Part shown: piece by piece, positions 30,406 to 38,521 of the stretch | Layout of the letters: every line of letters starts with the position of its first letter | Numbering within the stretch: position 1 is the stretch's first letter | Virus record (IMG/VR): IMGVR_UViG_3300025012_000145 | Coordinates: 1-47,171 of that record | Strand: one strand, 5' to 3' | Source of the DNA: a virus | DNA length: 47,171 bases | Notes under the pieces: model-generated | The model's input: the letters and a program-made list of their open reading frames with translations, nothing else | Told to the model about the DNA's origin: nothing | Database searches by the model: none | Position numbers and translations under genes: made by a program

Positions 30406-31384
30406 AGGCGGGTTCCTCCCAGTTAACCCAGTCCTTCCAGTTGTTGAACCACGTCGATCCGTTCTTAGGGGGCCGTGTCGGGTTCTTCTGAAGCATGTCG
30501 AGGTACTTGTCCAAAGCCGTGTGAATGTCCTTCAGGTCATCCCCGGTCTGCACCGTAGCCCTGAAGTGGCGTTCTGCTTCCTTCTTGCCGTCCTTCGACG
30601 GGTAGCGGTTCCAAATCCTCTCGAAGGTCTCCTTGCGGTCCTGCATCATCTTCAGGCAGCCGACGATGTGTTCCCTGATCCCTTCTTCGTCCTTGCGCTT
30701 GGCAGGGGTCGTGGTGCAGGTCTTTTGAATCTGCGCCAGTACCTCTATCACGTCCACGCTGGGGAAGAGCTTGACCCAATCGGAAACGTCGGCCTTGGTG
30801 ATGTGGAACAGGGCCTCGTTCTTGAGGATGATCTCAAGCGCAACGTCGGCGACAGCCGACAAGGGTTTAATCTTCTGCTCTTGTGCTTTCTCCTGCTCCT
30901 GCTCCTGCTCTTGGCTTGGGAGGGGCTTAGAAGGGGCTCCATAGGGGCTTTCACCACGGCACTCCTTCAGATGGAAAAGCTTCTGATACCTACCGTAAAA
31001 GTTGAATAAAAAAGGGTTGTTAGGCATGTTGCGGTATTCTTTGTTGATGCCTTTTATCCTGTTGTCCTTCGGGTCAAGCGGCTCCCCGTCCTGAAGCACT
31101 TGGAACCTCGCCATTTCAGCTATGAAAACCCACTCCGAAGGGGCATCGTAGAAACAGAAACCCACTTCGGAGAGCCTACCAAGGGCCTCCATAGCCCCTT
31201 CGGGGGAGATGCCAGTATCGGCGGAAATGTATGCGGCGGGGAGATAGTAGAGCCCTAACATTGTGGCGTGATGGCAGGTAATCAGGTAGAGAGCTAGAAT
31301 CTGGCAATGCGGTCCTAGATTCTTGAGCTTACGTCCTGTATCCCCTGTCCAAAATGCGGGGGATACTTTAGAATATTCCCTCAT
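30266..31384 (-). CDS. O-like replication initiation protein
   Basis: This is a 372-codon frame. The first half has a winged-helix-like start (YSKVSPAFWTGDTGRKLKNL... LYYLPAAYISADTGISPEGAM). A Gln/Glu-rich low-complexity linker (GAGCAG repeats, QEQEQEQEK) follows at about residues 160-170. The second half (IWNRYPSKDGKKEAERHF... FNNWKDWVNWEEP) is common in phage initiator proteins. Three 11-bp-phased GGGGCT repeats lie inside the gene, as origin iterons do in lambda O. The last ~45 residues overlap the loader gene and are low-complexity, so the natural end may be near WEEP. Confidence 0.75.
   Translation of the reverse strand: MREYSKVSPAFWTGDTGRKLKNLGPHCQILALYLITCHHATMLGLYYLPAAYISADTGISPEGAMEALGRLSEVGFCFYDAPSEWVFIAEMARFQVLQDGEPLDPKDNRIKGINKEYRNMPNNPFLFNFYGRYQKLFHLKECRGESPYGAPSKPLPSQEQEQEQEKAQEQKIKPLSAVADVALEIILKNEALFHITKADVSDWVKLFPSVDVIEVLAQIQKTCTTTPAKRKDEEGIREHIVGCLKMMQDRKETFERIWNRYPSKDGKKEAERHFRATVQTGDDLKDIHTALDKYLDMLQKNPTRPPKNGSTWFNNWKDWVNWEEPAYGKGTTGGSERKPAETAGTRAAAQGIATGAGHGAAAGFRDKSDEWT
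30922..31020. other. Candidate replication origin inside the initiator gene
   Basis: Plus-strand GGGGCT occurs at 30922, 30933 and 30944, exactly 11 bp apart, each preceded by A. They are followed by an A/T-rich stretch (30965-31020, including ATAAAAAA). This matches an iteron plus unwinding-element design. Function is inferred. Confidence 0.5.
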
Positions 31385-31386
31385 AT

Positions 31387-31415
31387 AGCCCCTCTATAGC
31401 CCCTTGGTAGGGGCT
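31387..31415. promoter_or_regulatory. Three phased GGGGCT-type repeats at the initiator start
   Basis: AGCCCCT at 31387-31393 and 31398-31404, and inverted AGGGGCT at 31409-31415, are again 11 bp apart. They lie between the promoter and ATG 31384, so the initiator could bind here and repress itself; the 31398/31409 pair also forms a hairpin. A further copy lies at 31193-31199. Confidence 0.5.
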
Positions 31416-31444
31416 TTGGATAACACAAAAAAATTAATAGCTGC

Positions 31445-31473
31445 AAACTACCCTTACCCTAAAACACTGTCAA
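31445..31473 (-). promoter_or_regulatory. Sigma70-like promoter of the replication genes
   Basis: TTGACA (31468-31473) and TAGTTT (31445-31450) are separated by 17 bp on the minus strand. The predicted start is near 31438, about 50 bases before the initiator ATG. It lies in the AT-rich 115-bp intergenic space. Confidence 0.65.
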
Positions 31474-31500
31474 GCACTTTTAAATACTATCGCCGACTTT

Positions 31501-31797
31501 TCAGCCGATGATTTTGTAAGTACCGGCCTTGAAGTCAATGATGCGCTGCTGTAATCGACGGGCCTTGATCTCCACCCATGCGTTTATCGCCTCTTCACCC
31601 AAGATCAGGTCCATCGCCCTACCGGTCAAACGGACGTCTGCGCCCTCTTCAAGAAGCCCGTCAAGCACATCCCTACCTCTGCCGTGCTGAAAGGCTTTAA
31701 CGGCAAATTCGGCGCATTCCTCGCCTGCCTGCCTGATCTGGTTGTCTGCACCCCAAAGGCTGATGGCCTGGAGAATGATCGGGTCGTATCGCTTCAT
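31501..31797 (-). CDS. MazG-like nucleotide pyrophosphohydrolase candidate
   Basis: This is a 98-residue protein. ATG 31797 has AGGAG 5 bases upstream. RQAGEECAEFAVKAFQHGRG (24-43) with a following EEGADVRLTG gives E-E-x-x-E ... E-x-A-D, the metal-binding helix pattern of MazG-like enzymes, which split nucleoside triphosphates. Proof of activity is lacking. Confidence 0.65.
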   Translation of the reverse strand: MKRYDPIILQAISLWGADNQIRQAGEECAEFAVKAFQHGRGRDVLDGLLEEGADVRLTGRAMDLILGEEAINAWVEIKARRLQQRIIDFKAGTYKIIG

Positions 31798-31806
31798 GGA
31801 CAACTC

Positions 31807-32082
31807 CTACAATAAAGACATTTGATCTGTTGTCGACGACTTGATCGTTCGGGGTTTCGGCTCGATCTTCTCTACGGACTCAAATGTAGCCCCAGGGAAG
31901 ATGTCTTTTGCCATCTGGAGGGCGAGTAGCCCCTCTTTGGATATGCCCCTCATCCTCTCCAACTCCCCCGCACTGTAAATGTCGCTGGCTGGAACGCCGT
32001 CAAAAATGAGTTGGCCCCTTTCCTCATCCGAGTTAACCGCCCAGATGGTCCGGCCAAGGGTCTGACTTTCGATAGGTCTCAT
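31807..32082 (-). CDS. Hypothetical protein
   Basis: This is a 91-residue protein (MRPIESQTLGRTIWAVNSDEERGQLIF...). ATG 32082 overlaps the upstream stop (ATGA). The middle (AGELERMRGISKEGLLALQM) is helical. No recognised domain. Confidence 0.5.
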   Translation of the reverse strand: MRPIESQTLGRTIWAVNSDEERGQLIFDGVPASDIYSAGELERMRGISKEGLLALQMAKDIFPGATFESVEKIEPKPRTIKSSTTDQMSLL

Positions 32083-32225
32083 CAGTCCTCTCTTCTCTCT
32101 GGGGCAACCGGATTGGAAATGAATTTCCGGTGATAAAGGATATGCTTCAACTTCTCGTTGCCCTCCGCAAGTATCTCGTTTTGCTTCTCCAAATCCATGG
32201 CTATTGCGATGTTATGAAGTTTCAT
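32082..32225 (-). CDS. Small helical protein
   Basis: This is a 47-residue protein. TGGAGG lies 5-6 bases before ATG 32225, and the stop overlaps the next ATG. Helical MKLHNIAIAMDLEKQNEILAE, basic middle (KLKHILYHRKF). Unknown. Confidence 0.55.
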   Translation of the reverse strand: MKLHNIAIAMDLEKQNEILAEGNEKLKHILYHRKFISNPVAPERRED

Positions 32226-32252
32226 CCGAGCCTCCAGAAAAGCGGGATAAGT

Positions 32253-32906
32253 TTAAACTGCTCTCAACGCCTGGACCAAGTACGGGTCAAGGTCGGACTG
32301 CTTAAGAAGCCAGACCACGTAGTCACGGGGTAGATCCTTGAGGGAGGAACCCTTGTGTTTGCCAAAAGAGATGATCGTGGGGACCCTAGCTATCTCGGAA
32401 GCGGCATAAACCCCGCCCCACGAGTTCACCGACATCCCCCGGTTCCGCATCTCTTCCACAAGGGAGGTGAAGACTATCAGGCAGTTCCTGACATCGGCAA
32501 GCGCACTATGAGCGCCCCTGCAAAGCTCGCGGGCATCTTCGGGCGGAAGGAAGTGGTATAGCATGGCCGACTGTGAATGGCTATCCAGTTCCGGGAACAA
32601 CCAGCGGCTGAGTGCCAGGGTGCAGATGCGCTTGATGTCGGGTTCCCCTGCGACCTTCCAGTCGAAGTCTATGTTATGCCCGATCAGGTACTCTACGTCA
32701 GGCAGTTTGAATTCCGCACTCGGTCTGCATCCCACTAGGTCGCCGGGAATGATGTGATGCGTCGCCATGGCCCCGAGGGAGATGGCCTTAGACGGCAGAA
32801 ATCTTTCGCAGTATTCGCCGGTCCCGTCCGGTTGGACCCATGCGGCCTCAACTACTTCGGGTTCGTTGATGTCGGTCGTTTCAGTATCGAAAATGATAGT
32901 TTTAAT
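32253..32906 (-). CDS. ExoX-like 3'-5' exonuclease, apparent ATT start
   Basis: This is a 217-residue protein when read from ATT 32906, which has AAGGAGG 5 bases upstream; no ATG, GTG or TTG start gives the complete fold. KTIIFDTETTDINEPEVVEA (Asp7 and Glu9 of the DEDDh set), GHNIDFDW and HSALADVRN (final His/Asp) fit the DnaQ/ExoX family. The last third (ISFGKHKGSSLKDLPRDYVVW) is the DUF3820 module often fused to such nucleases. Starting at ATG 32768 would remove the catalytic DxE. The enzyme trims 3' DNA ends in repair and recombination. Confidence 0.8.
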   Translation of the reverse strand: MKTIIFDTETTDINEPEVVEAAWVQPDGTGEYCERFLPSKAISLGAMATHHIIPGDLVGCRPSAEFKLPDVEYLIGHNIDFDWKVAGEPDIKRICTLALSRWLFPELDSHSQSAMLYHFLPPEDARELCRGAHSALADVRNCLIVFTSLVEEMRNRGMSVNSWGGVYAASEIARVPTIISFGKHKGSSLKDLPRDYVVWLLKQSDLDPYLVQALRAV

Positions 32907-32919
32907 GTGATCCTCCTTT

Positions 32920-32949
32920 GCCCGCCCCGGTTCAATGTCCGGGGCGGGC
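32920..32949 (+). terminator. Strong hairpin, possible plus-strand terminator
   Basis: A perfect 11-bp stem GCCCGCCCCGG/CCGGGGCGGGC with an 8-nt loop. On the plus strand it is followed by TTCGTCTTT. On the minus strand it sits directly in front of the exonuclease ribosome site with no T run, so it may instead stabilise or shield that mRNA start. Confidence 0.45.
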
Positions 32950-32956
32950 TTCGTCT

Positions 32957-33358
32957 TTACAGCCCTTCGCCCTTGAGACAGCGCGGCAGCTCTGCGCCTA
33001 CGGTATCCGGGACCCTGCCGCCGCCCATAGCCTGCTGGAAGTGAACTACCCGGAGCATCAGTAACTCTATACTCTCTAGGTGTTCCGGGTTTACCTCCAT
33101 ACGTTTGCAGCTTTGGTAGTAGCCCCAGAGACCATCAACGACGGCCTTGTCCTTGGCGCACAGCAGAAGGGCGTCATCTTCCGTGTAGACCTTGCCGTTA
33201 CTGGGGTTGAAGGCGAGGATGACGAACTTGCGGTCGATGACCTTCGAGGGGTCGCGGGGCTCCTGCGCGGGTACCCCTCCGTTGAAGATCAGTGCTTTGC
33301 CCACCAGTTCCAGAAGTTGGGCACCGGACGTGATGCCGATCAGTTCTTTTTCCTTCAT
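32957..33358 (-). CDS. Hypothetical protein
   Basis: This is a 133-residue protein starting MKEKELIGITSGAQLLELVG. Its ATG overlaps the RdgC-like stop (ATGA). The N-terminus looks like a Rossmann-type strand-helix, while the C-terminus includes IELLMLRVVHFQQAMGG. Not recognised; it is transcribed with recombination genes. Confidence 0.55.
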   Translation of the reverse strand: MKEKELIGITSGAQLLELVGKALIFNGGVPAQEPRDPSKVIDRKFVILAFNPSNGKVYTEDDALLLCAKDKAVVDGLWGYYQSCKRMEVNPEHLESIELLMLRVVHFQQAMGGGRVPDTVGAELPRCLKGEGL

Positions 33359-34515
33359 GCTTCACCCCGCTTCCATGCGTCGATGTCGGCTTCCTTGGCG
33401 GCCCACTCGATGGTGAGACGGTCGGCGAGGAAAGCCCTGAAGACATCGTTGAACAGTTCCCGGCCCTTGTCCACGAGGGCGACGCGCTCCAGAAAGACGG
33501 CCTGCCGCTCCATCAGTTCGTCCGTGGTGTTGTCCTTCTCCAGACGGACGGCGGGGCACTTGTATGCCGCGAACTCGAAGTTGGAGCCGCGCAGGGTGAA
33601 GGCCCACCCGTTCTCTTCCTGCTCGATGAAGATACGCGCCACAGTGATCTGCTTCCCGCTGGCGAGGGCGGCCTTGATGGCGGAAATCTTCGACTGCCCC
33701 CCGGTGAAGACGATCTTTTCCGGCCCGCTCTCCCCCGGCCCCACCAAAAGCAGCTTCTGGTCGATGTAGGCGGTCATCTCCGGGCGCACATAGCCGCCGT
33801 CCTGCTCGTGCCAAAGCAGCCAAAGCAGGAAGTCGTGGCCGATCCACTCGTTCTCCTTCAGGATGGAAAGCACGGAGTCGGAACCCGCTTTGTTGGCGGC
33901 TGCCAGTGCATCGATGAGCCCCACGTCTTTGGAGTCGGCTGCGAATTTGGAACACTCCACTTCGGCTCTGTCGTAGGGGGTGATGAGCCGGAGACCATGG
34001 CCGGAGAAGCTCTTCTTGAACATGTCGTGGAACAGGTCCATGGCCCGCACGGAGAGGTTGCAGAAGGTGACGACGTTGGTTTCGAGGTTCCACACCACGT
34101 CATAGATGGTCGGCACCGGGATGAGTTTGGCGAGCAGCGCGGCCCGCTGCGCTTCCTTTATCTCTTCGCGCTTATGCTTGGGTACCTTGGTGAAGCCGGG
34201 GTTTTCCTGGAGGAACAGCTCTTCAGCGAGTTTGATGCGCTCCCTCAGTACGGCAGCCGGAACCTTGCGCTGATCCAGGCGAAGGGAAAAGGCGGCATGG
34301 CCGCCAACAAACAGCGCCCCGGACGTGTCGAACTTGGTGAGGGAGGGGTCGAAGATGTTGGCCCAGCCCACGGACCTCTCGTCGGCGGTCTCGTCAATCG
34401 GCTTGAAGGCCATCAGTTCGAGTGCATGCGCGATGGATTCTGGGGCGAGCTTGGCTCCGGTCTCGGTCGTAATCTTAAACTGGCAACTGCTGAAGGTGTT
34501 TGCTAAAAATCCCAT
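33355..34515 (-). CDS. rdgC: RdgC-like recombination-associated protein
   Basis: This is a 386-residue protein starting MGFLANTFSSCQFKITTETG. The overall length and segments HAAFSLRLDQRKVPAAVLRE... KHKREEIKEAQRAALLAKLIP and the following IYDVVWNLETN match the RdgC family. RdgC forms a ring around DNA and modulates RecA. AAGGAG is about 10 bases before ATG 34515; an upstream in-frame GTG (34572) is possible. The 78 bases before it hold only a short 11-codon frame. Confidence 0.75.
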   Translation of the reverse strand: MGFLANTFSSCQFKITTETGAKLAPESIAHALELMAFKPIDETADERSVGWANIFDPSLTKFDTSGALFVGGHAAFSLRLDQRKVPAAVLRERIKLAEELFLQENPGFTKVPKHKREEIKEAQRAALLAKLIPVPTIYDVVWNLETNVVTFCNLSVRAMDLFHDMFKKSFSGHGLRLITPYDRAEVECSKFAADSKDVGLIDALAAANKAGSDSVLSILKENEWIGHDFLLWLLWHEQDGGYVRPEMTAYIDQKLLLVGPGESGPEKIVFTGGQSKISAIKAALASGKQITVARIFIEQEENGWAFTLRGSNFEFAAYKCPAVRLEKDNTTDELMERQAVFLERVALVDKGRELFNDVFRAFLADRLTIEWAAKEADIDAWKRGEA

Positions 34516-34593
34516 GTAGTTTACGCTCCTTGCTTGGTAGTGGGTGAATTGCCGAAGATGTTTAAGGTTCACACGGAACCCTCTTTAATCGCG

Positions 34594-34752
34594 TCAACGG
34601 GCATCATGTACCTTCTTGGTGTAGGGGTCATATTCGAGCCCGTGGAACGGGTCCCGCTTCTCATCGTAGGATGTGGCGTAGCGGGACGACATGATTGCCG
34701 GGGTGCCCGCTGGCTTTTCCAGGGGTTTCTCTTTTCCATCGGTCGCTGGCAT
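34594..34752 (-). CDS. Small hypothetical protein
   Basis: This is a 52-residue protein starting MPATDGKEKPLEKPAGTPAI. ATG 34752 has AAGGAG 6-7 bases upstream. It is hydrophilic with YDEKRDPFHGLEYDPYTKK at the end. The ~150 bases between it and the next gene upstream (34753-34905) contain no convincing gene or terminator. Confidence 0.55.
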   Translation of the reverse strand: MPATDGKEKPLEKPAGTPAIMSSRYATSYDEKRDPFHGLEYDPYTKKVHDAR

Positions 34753-34905
34753 GATTTACTCCTTGTTGAATTGCGGCGGACCGGGATTGATACCGGCTGC
34801 TTCTCATGTAGCTTGCATGGCTACCGGGGAGGCGAAGTGAGCGCCCTAGATATCTCCCCTTTCGGGTCTGCTCTGTGTGTCCGTCCACACCGCCGCCGCA
34901 AACTG

Positions 34906-35844
34906 TTAAGCCTCGTCAGGCGGTTCCGCCAACGGGCACGAATCGGAGTGGCCGCCGACCTGCTGGCATTCGGTGCAGGGCACTTCTTCGACCTTGGCAT
35001 CAATGACCACGCCTTCCCCTGTTTTCACTTCCCCTGCCTTCGCTGCCTCTTTGGCCTTATTGATCTTGTCCAGAGCTGCACCCTTTCTGCCAGTCGGACC
35101 ATTGGACGGCTCACCCTCTACAGTGAAAGCATTGTCGGGGTTGACGGCACCCTCCTTGATGGCATTGGCGATCCCCTTGAGGATGGCGATATCATCGAGG
35201 GTGATGTCGGCCTCGCACTTCACGTCAAGGAACTCGAAGATCCTATCCGTGGAAATTTGCAGCGCCATGAAGTATTTCAGGAGCCATGTGCGTTTCGCTG
35301 CGAGGCTTTTTTCATCCCCGATTGCCGTCTTTTTGGCAAGGTCGTAGTATGCCGACCAGAGGGCCTTGGGGATTCCTTGGAGGATGGCGTTGCGCCGTGC
35401 TATCGCGCATGCTGCATTGGCCGTGACGGTTATCATGTCCGAGTTGAACCGCTGCTTGTTCTTCGTCATGATGGAGCGGCGGATCTCCACGCGGGTTGCG
35501 ATGTTCTTCTCTAGGTCGTGGTAGAAGCCCTCGCACAGCACGTACTCTCTTTCCTCCGAAAGGAAACGAGCCCCGGCGCGGGCGTTGCCAAAGTTGTAAA
35601 CCAGCACCTCGGCAAAGCGGGCGCTCGGCCCCTCGATGAACTTCGCCTCGCCGTTGTCGTCCTTGCCACGAGGAAGGGCGAAGATGCACTCCGTGGCGAC
35701 TTCCTCGCTCATCGTCACCATAGCTTGCATCTCTTCGCGGAACACCTTCATGGACCGTGGGAAGGCCCGCGCCGTTGCTACCTGCTGGTCTATCTCCGCC
35801 TTGCTTATTACCGCAAGAGCGGTTGTCTCGACTGTCTCTGACAT
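34906..35844 (-). CDS. Candidate single-strand annealing protein
   Basis: This is a 312-residue protein. MSETVETTALAVISKAEIDQ is followed by a conserved-looking core (EGPSARFAEVLVYNFGNARA, MTKNKQRFNSDMITVTANAA, AIARRNAILQGIPKALWSAY). I have seen this core in phage proteins encoded beside exonucleases. The C-terminal CTECQQVGGHSDSC is a zinc knuckle. It sits 28 bases after the RecE-like gene, so an annealing-protein role (Red beta/RecT/Erf-like partner) is inferred from position rather than from a clear family match. Confidence 0.6.
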   Translation of the reverse strand: MSETVETTALAVISKAEIDQQVATARAFPRSMKVFREEMQAMVTMSEEVATECIFALPRGKDDNGEAKFIEGPSARFAEVLVYNFGNARAGARFLSEEREYVLCEGFYHDLEKNIATRVEIRRSIMTKNKQRFNSDMITVTANAACAIARRNAILQGIPKALWSAYYDLAKKTAIGDEKSLAAKRTWLLKYFMALQISTDRIFEFLDVKCEADITLDDIAILKGIANAIKEGAVNPDNAFTVEGEPSNGPTGRKGAALDKINKAKEAAKAGEVKTGEGVVIDAKVEEVPCTECQQVGGHSDSCPLAEPPDEA

Positions 35845-35872
35845 ATACTTCTCCTCTTCCCGATTATGGTTG

Positions 35873-36952
35873 TTAATACACGTTTACGGTGTCGTCGGGC
35901 TTCAGGTCGGCCCACGAGTAGATGTGTCCCGGTGGCCGGAAGTTGGGCCACTTGCCGGTGATCTGCGACTCCTTCACCAGCCCGATCAATCTGATAGCCT
36001 CATTGCTGTCCTCCATGAGCTTGTCGGGGTCGCGATAGCCGCAACCGACCTGATAGGGAGGGAACGCCTCGCAGGGGAGGAAACCAAAAGCCACAGGGCC
36101 AAGGCCGCAGGCGACCGCGCCGTTAAAATAATGCCCGCTCTGGACCCCGTAAAACAGCTCCTTTATCTGCCAAGGAAAGGCGTCGATGGCGCGGCACTTC
36201 TTGATGTCCCAAATGATATGTTCCGTGGCGTCCCATATGTCGAGACGCGCTTTGCAGGTGCAGCCACTATCTGCATCCACCCATACCAGCGACAATTCCT
36301 TTTCAGAGTTGGCGAGGATTAGACTGGTTTTAGGGTGAGCGCGGAACTCGCGGTCTACCCCCAGGATGACCTCCATTGCCGGTATCTTCTCTGTGCCGTA
36401 AAACGGCGGCAGAAGATTTTTATTCGGATACCGCGCAGCATAAATTTCGCGCTGCGCCAAGGCTGCCTTGCCTTTACCCCCACATGTCTCGGGGAGGAAA
36501 AAACATTCCTCATCCAGCCCCTTTTTACCCAGAAGCGTGTAGGCGTGGATACCGCTTCCCATGTTAGCATCGTCGCCGGGGACAAACGGTATCCGCGTGG
36601 TAGACGGCAGTTCGGCATATCCTTTGAGCAGAGTCGATGAAATGAACGGCAGCGAGTGGTAGAGCCATGAGGGCCAGTCCCTCAAGACACAACTGCCGTC
36701 CCGTTCAATGAGCGTCTCAACGTAGACGATAGCCTGCGCGACAAACTCCGCAACGGTATAAGCTTCGGGTATAGCCCCACCGTATATGGTGCCAAGGAGT
36801 TCTTCCGTCACCCCTGGAAGCTCGGCCTTCTTGGATGCAATGAGCAGGGGACTGTCCTCCACCGCCCCGATAACTGTAGCCAGTATCGGAATGGGAATGA
36901 CGGCTGGCAGAGCAGGCGCTCCAAGAAAATCGTCGTCAAGTTCCAGTGCCAT
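35873..36952 (-). CDS. RecE-like (exonuclease VIII, DUF3799) nuclease
   Basis: This is a 359-residue protein. The ~80-residue N-terminal extension has no clear motif. MGSGIHAYTLL is the conserved His segment. TCKARLDIWDATEHIIWDIKKC contains the Asp and D-x-K of the PD-(D/E)XK site. QIKELFYGVQSGHYFNGA matches the RecE-type C-terminal helix. Such 5'-3' exonucleases supply tails for strand annealing, with the next gene as probable partner. ATG 36952 overlaps the upstream stop (TAATG). Confidence 0.8.
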   Translation of the reverse strand: MALELDDDFLGAPALPAVIPIPILATVIGAVEDSPLLIASKKAELPGVTEELLGTIYGGAIPEAYTVAEFVAQAIVYVETLIERDGSCVLRDWPSWLYHSLPFISSTLLKGYAELPSTTRIPFVPGDDANMGSGIHAYTLLGKKGLDEECFFLPETCGGKGKAALAQREIYAARYPNKNLLPPFYGTEKIPAMEVILGVDREFRAHPKTSLILANSEKELSLVWVDADSGCTCKARLDIWDATEHIIWDIKKCRAIDAFPWQIKELFYGVQSGHYFNGAVACGLGPVAFGFLPCEAFPPYQVGCGYRDPDKLMEDSNEAIRLIGLVKESQITGKWPNFRPPGHIYSWADLKPDDTVNVY

Positions 36953-38472
36953 TACTTAGCCCCTCGCTCTACTCCGGCAGTGGCGAGGCTGATGATGCCC
37001 TTCCTTGCCGTGGCGTCCGTGATGCCCTTATCCTTCGCCATGTCCAGAATCGCCTGGAGTGTCGAAAGGTGCGTGGCGGTCAGTTTGTCCATGCGGTCGT
37101 CATGCTCTTTCTGGAGCTTGGCGGCTTCGGCCTTGCGCTTTTCTTCCGCTTCCGCTTCGTCCTTGGCGACGCGCTCCTTTTCGGCGAGGTCGGTCTTCTC
37201 CTTCTCTTTGGCCGCGAGGGCAACCCTGTCAGCTTCTGCTTTTTCGGCTGTTTCAGCGGCTTCGGCCATGGTGGTCATGGTAGACAAAGCAATAAGGCGT
37301 TCCGCTTCCGCCTCGGCAGTAAGCTCGGCGTAGTCCTTTTCGAGGCAGGGGATGTCCATCTCGGAACCTTCTATTTCAGAACGGATATAAAAGGCGCTCA
37401 AGTTGAGGCACTTGAGCGGCCACGCCTTGATGTCGGCAATCATCCGCCGGATGGTGTCAACCCGGTCCCGCTCCTTCTGATCCGCCTCGTCCTTTAGGCG
37501 CTTCATCTCGCGCAGGTCGTCCAGTTCCTTGCGCTCGGCGGCGAACTGCTGCTCTTTCTCCGCGTTGATGCGGTCCTGCTCTGCCTGCTGCTCTTTCAGA
37601 CGCTCGGCTTCGGCTTCCTGTGCGGATGCTGTAGCGATCATCTTGCGGATTTCCTCGCAAGCGTCGGCGTAGGCGGTAAGAGCCTCTTCGGTGAGTTCTT
37701 CGAATGATTCCAGATCGTGCAGATGGAATGCCTCCAACTCCACAGACATCTCGATAGAGGTTTTGCCGTAGCAGACACGGGGGCGGTCCTTGATGGCACG
37801 GATGCCGTCGTTGAGACGGGTAATCCTTGCCGCGTTCTCCTGCTCCTGTTTGACACGCAACGCCTCAGCTTCCCTGCCCAGCATGCCCGCGAGCATTTCC
37901 TTCAGTTTGGCAACAACCTCATCCTTTGCCGTCTGAGCTGTCTCGGCGAACTCCGCGTAACGGGCGTCAATCGCCATGGCCTCGACCTTTGCGATGAATG
38001 CCTCCAGTTCCAGCGCGTTCTCGGCATCCACAGCCTTGAGCGGCAGGTTCCTGATCTTGTCGATCTGCGCCGTGATGGCCGCCTTGCGCTCGGCCTCGAC
38101 CCGCTCCTTCTCTGCCTTGATGTCGGCCTTACGCTGTTCTTCAGCCTTGATCTGGTCGTCTATGGGGGTTTCCAGCCCCATGAGCAGTTCCGTGATGCGG
38201 TCGCCTTCCGCCTGGATGTCCTCACCGATTTTCTTCAGCTCCTGCTTCTTTTCCTTGACGATGTGCGGGATCTTGTAACGCTTTTCCCGGATGTCGGCCC
38301 TTGCAGCCTTGGCCGCGTCCATGCCGACAGTGGTAATGACATCGTAGGTCTTGCCACCGTACTGCTCGGTCAGAAGGGAGAGTCCCGCCCCCACCTTCCC
38401 GATCTCCTGTAGCGCCATATCCTTCAGGCTGAATTCTGCAACTGTTTTCCCAACCACTTCCGTCTTTGCCAT
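36952..38472 (-). CDS. Long coiled-coil protein with three internal repeats
   Basis: This is a 506-residue, highly charged helical protein, rich in Glu/Lys/Ala with long heptad stretches. Three related ~65-residue units are visible, starting ITAQIDKIRNLPLKAVDAEN, ITRLNDGIRAIKDRPRVCYG and VDTIRRMIADIKAWPLKCLN. Each then has a -E-F-E---A------ core, and they are separated by acidic/basic coiled coil. It is immediately upstream of the RecE-like gene, a common place for such proteins in recombination operons. Its role may be as a scaffold; this is inferred. Confidence 0.65.
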   Translation of the reverse strand: MAKTEVVGKTVAEFSLKDMALQEIGKVGAGLSLLTEQYGGKTYDVITTVGMDAAKAARADIREKRYKIPHIVKEKKQELKKIGEDIQAEGDRITELLMGLETPIDDQIKAEEQRKADIKAEKERVEAERKAAITAQIDKIRNLPLKAVDAENALELEAFIAKVEAMAIDARYAEFAETAQTAKDEVVAKLKEMLAGMLGREAEALRVKQEQENAARITRLNDGIRAIKDRPRVCYGKTSIEMSVELEAFHLHDLESFEELTEEALTAYADACEEIRKMIATASAQEAEAERLKEQQAEQDRINAEKEQQFAAERKELDDLREMKRLKDEADQKERDRVDTIRRMIADIKAWPLKCLNLSAFYIRSEIEGSEMDIPCLEKDYAELTAEAEAERLIALSTMTTMAEAAETAEKAEADRVALAAKEKEKTDLAEKERVAKDEAEAEEKRKAEAAKLQKEHDDRMDKLTATHLSTLQAILDMAKDKGITDATARKGIISLATAGVERGAK

Positions 38473-38486
38473 TACTGATTCCCCCC

Positions 38487-38515
38487 TTGACAGTTGTGGA
38501 AGTCCGTGCTATTGC
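38487..38515 (+). promoter_or_regulatory. Plus-strand promoter
   Basis: Perfect -35 TTGACA (38487-38492), 17 bp, TATTGC (38510-38515) with an upstream TG (extended -10, TGC-TATTGC). It points opposite to all genes, towards a terminator 30 bp further on. Confidence 0.45.
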
Positions 38516-38521
38516 TGGCAC

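Noticed and set aside
30893-30915. GAGCAG microsatellite as an origin or regulatory repeat.
   Set aside because: It codes for a Gln/Glu linker in frame and lacks the 11-bp phasing of the GGGGCT repeats.
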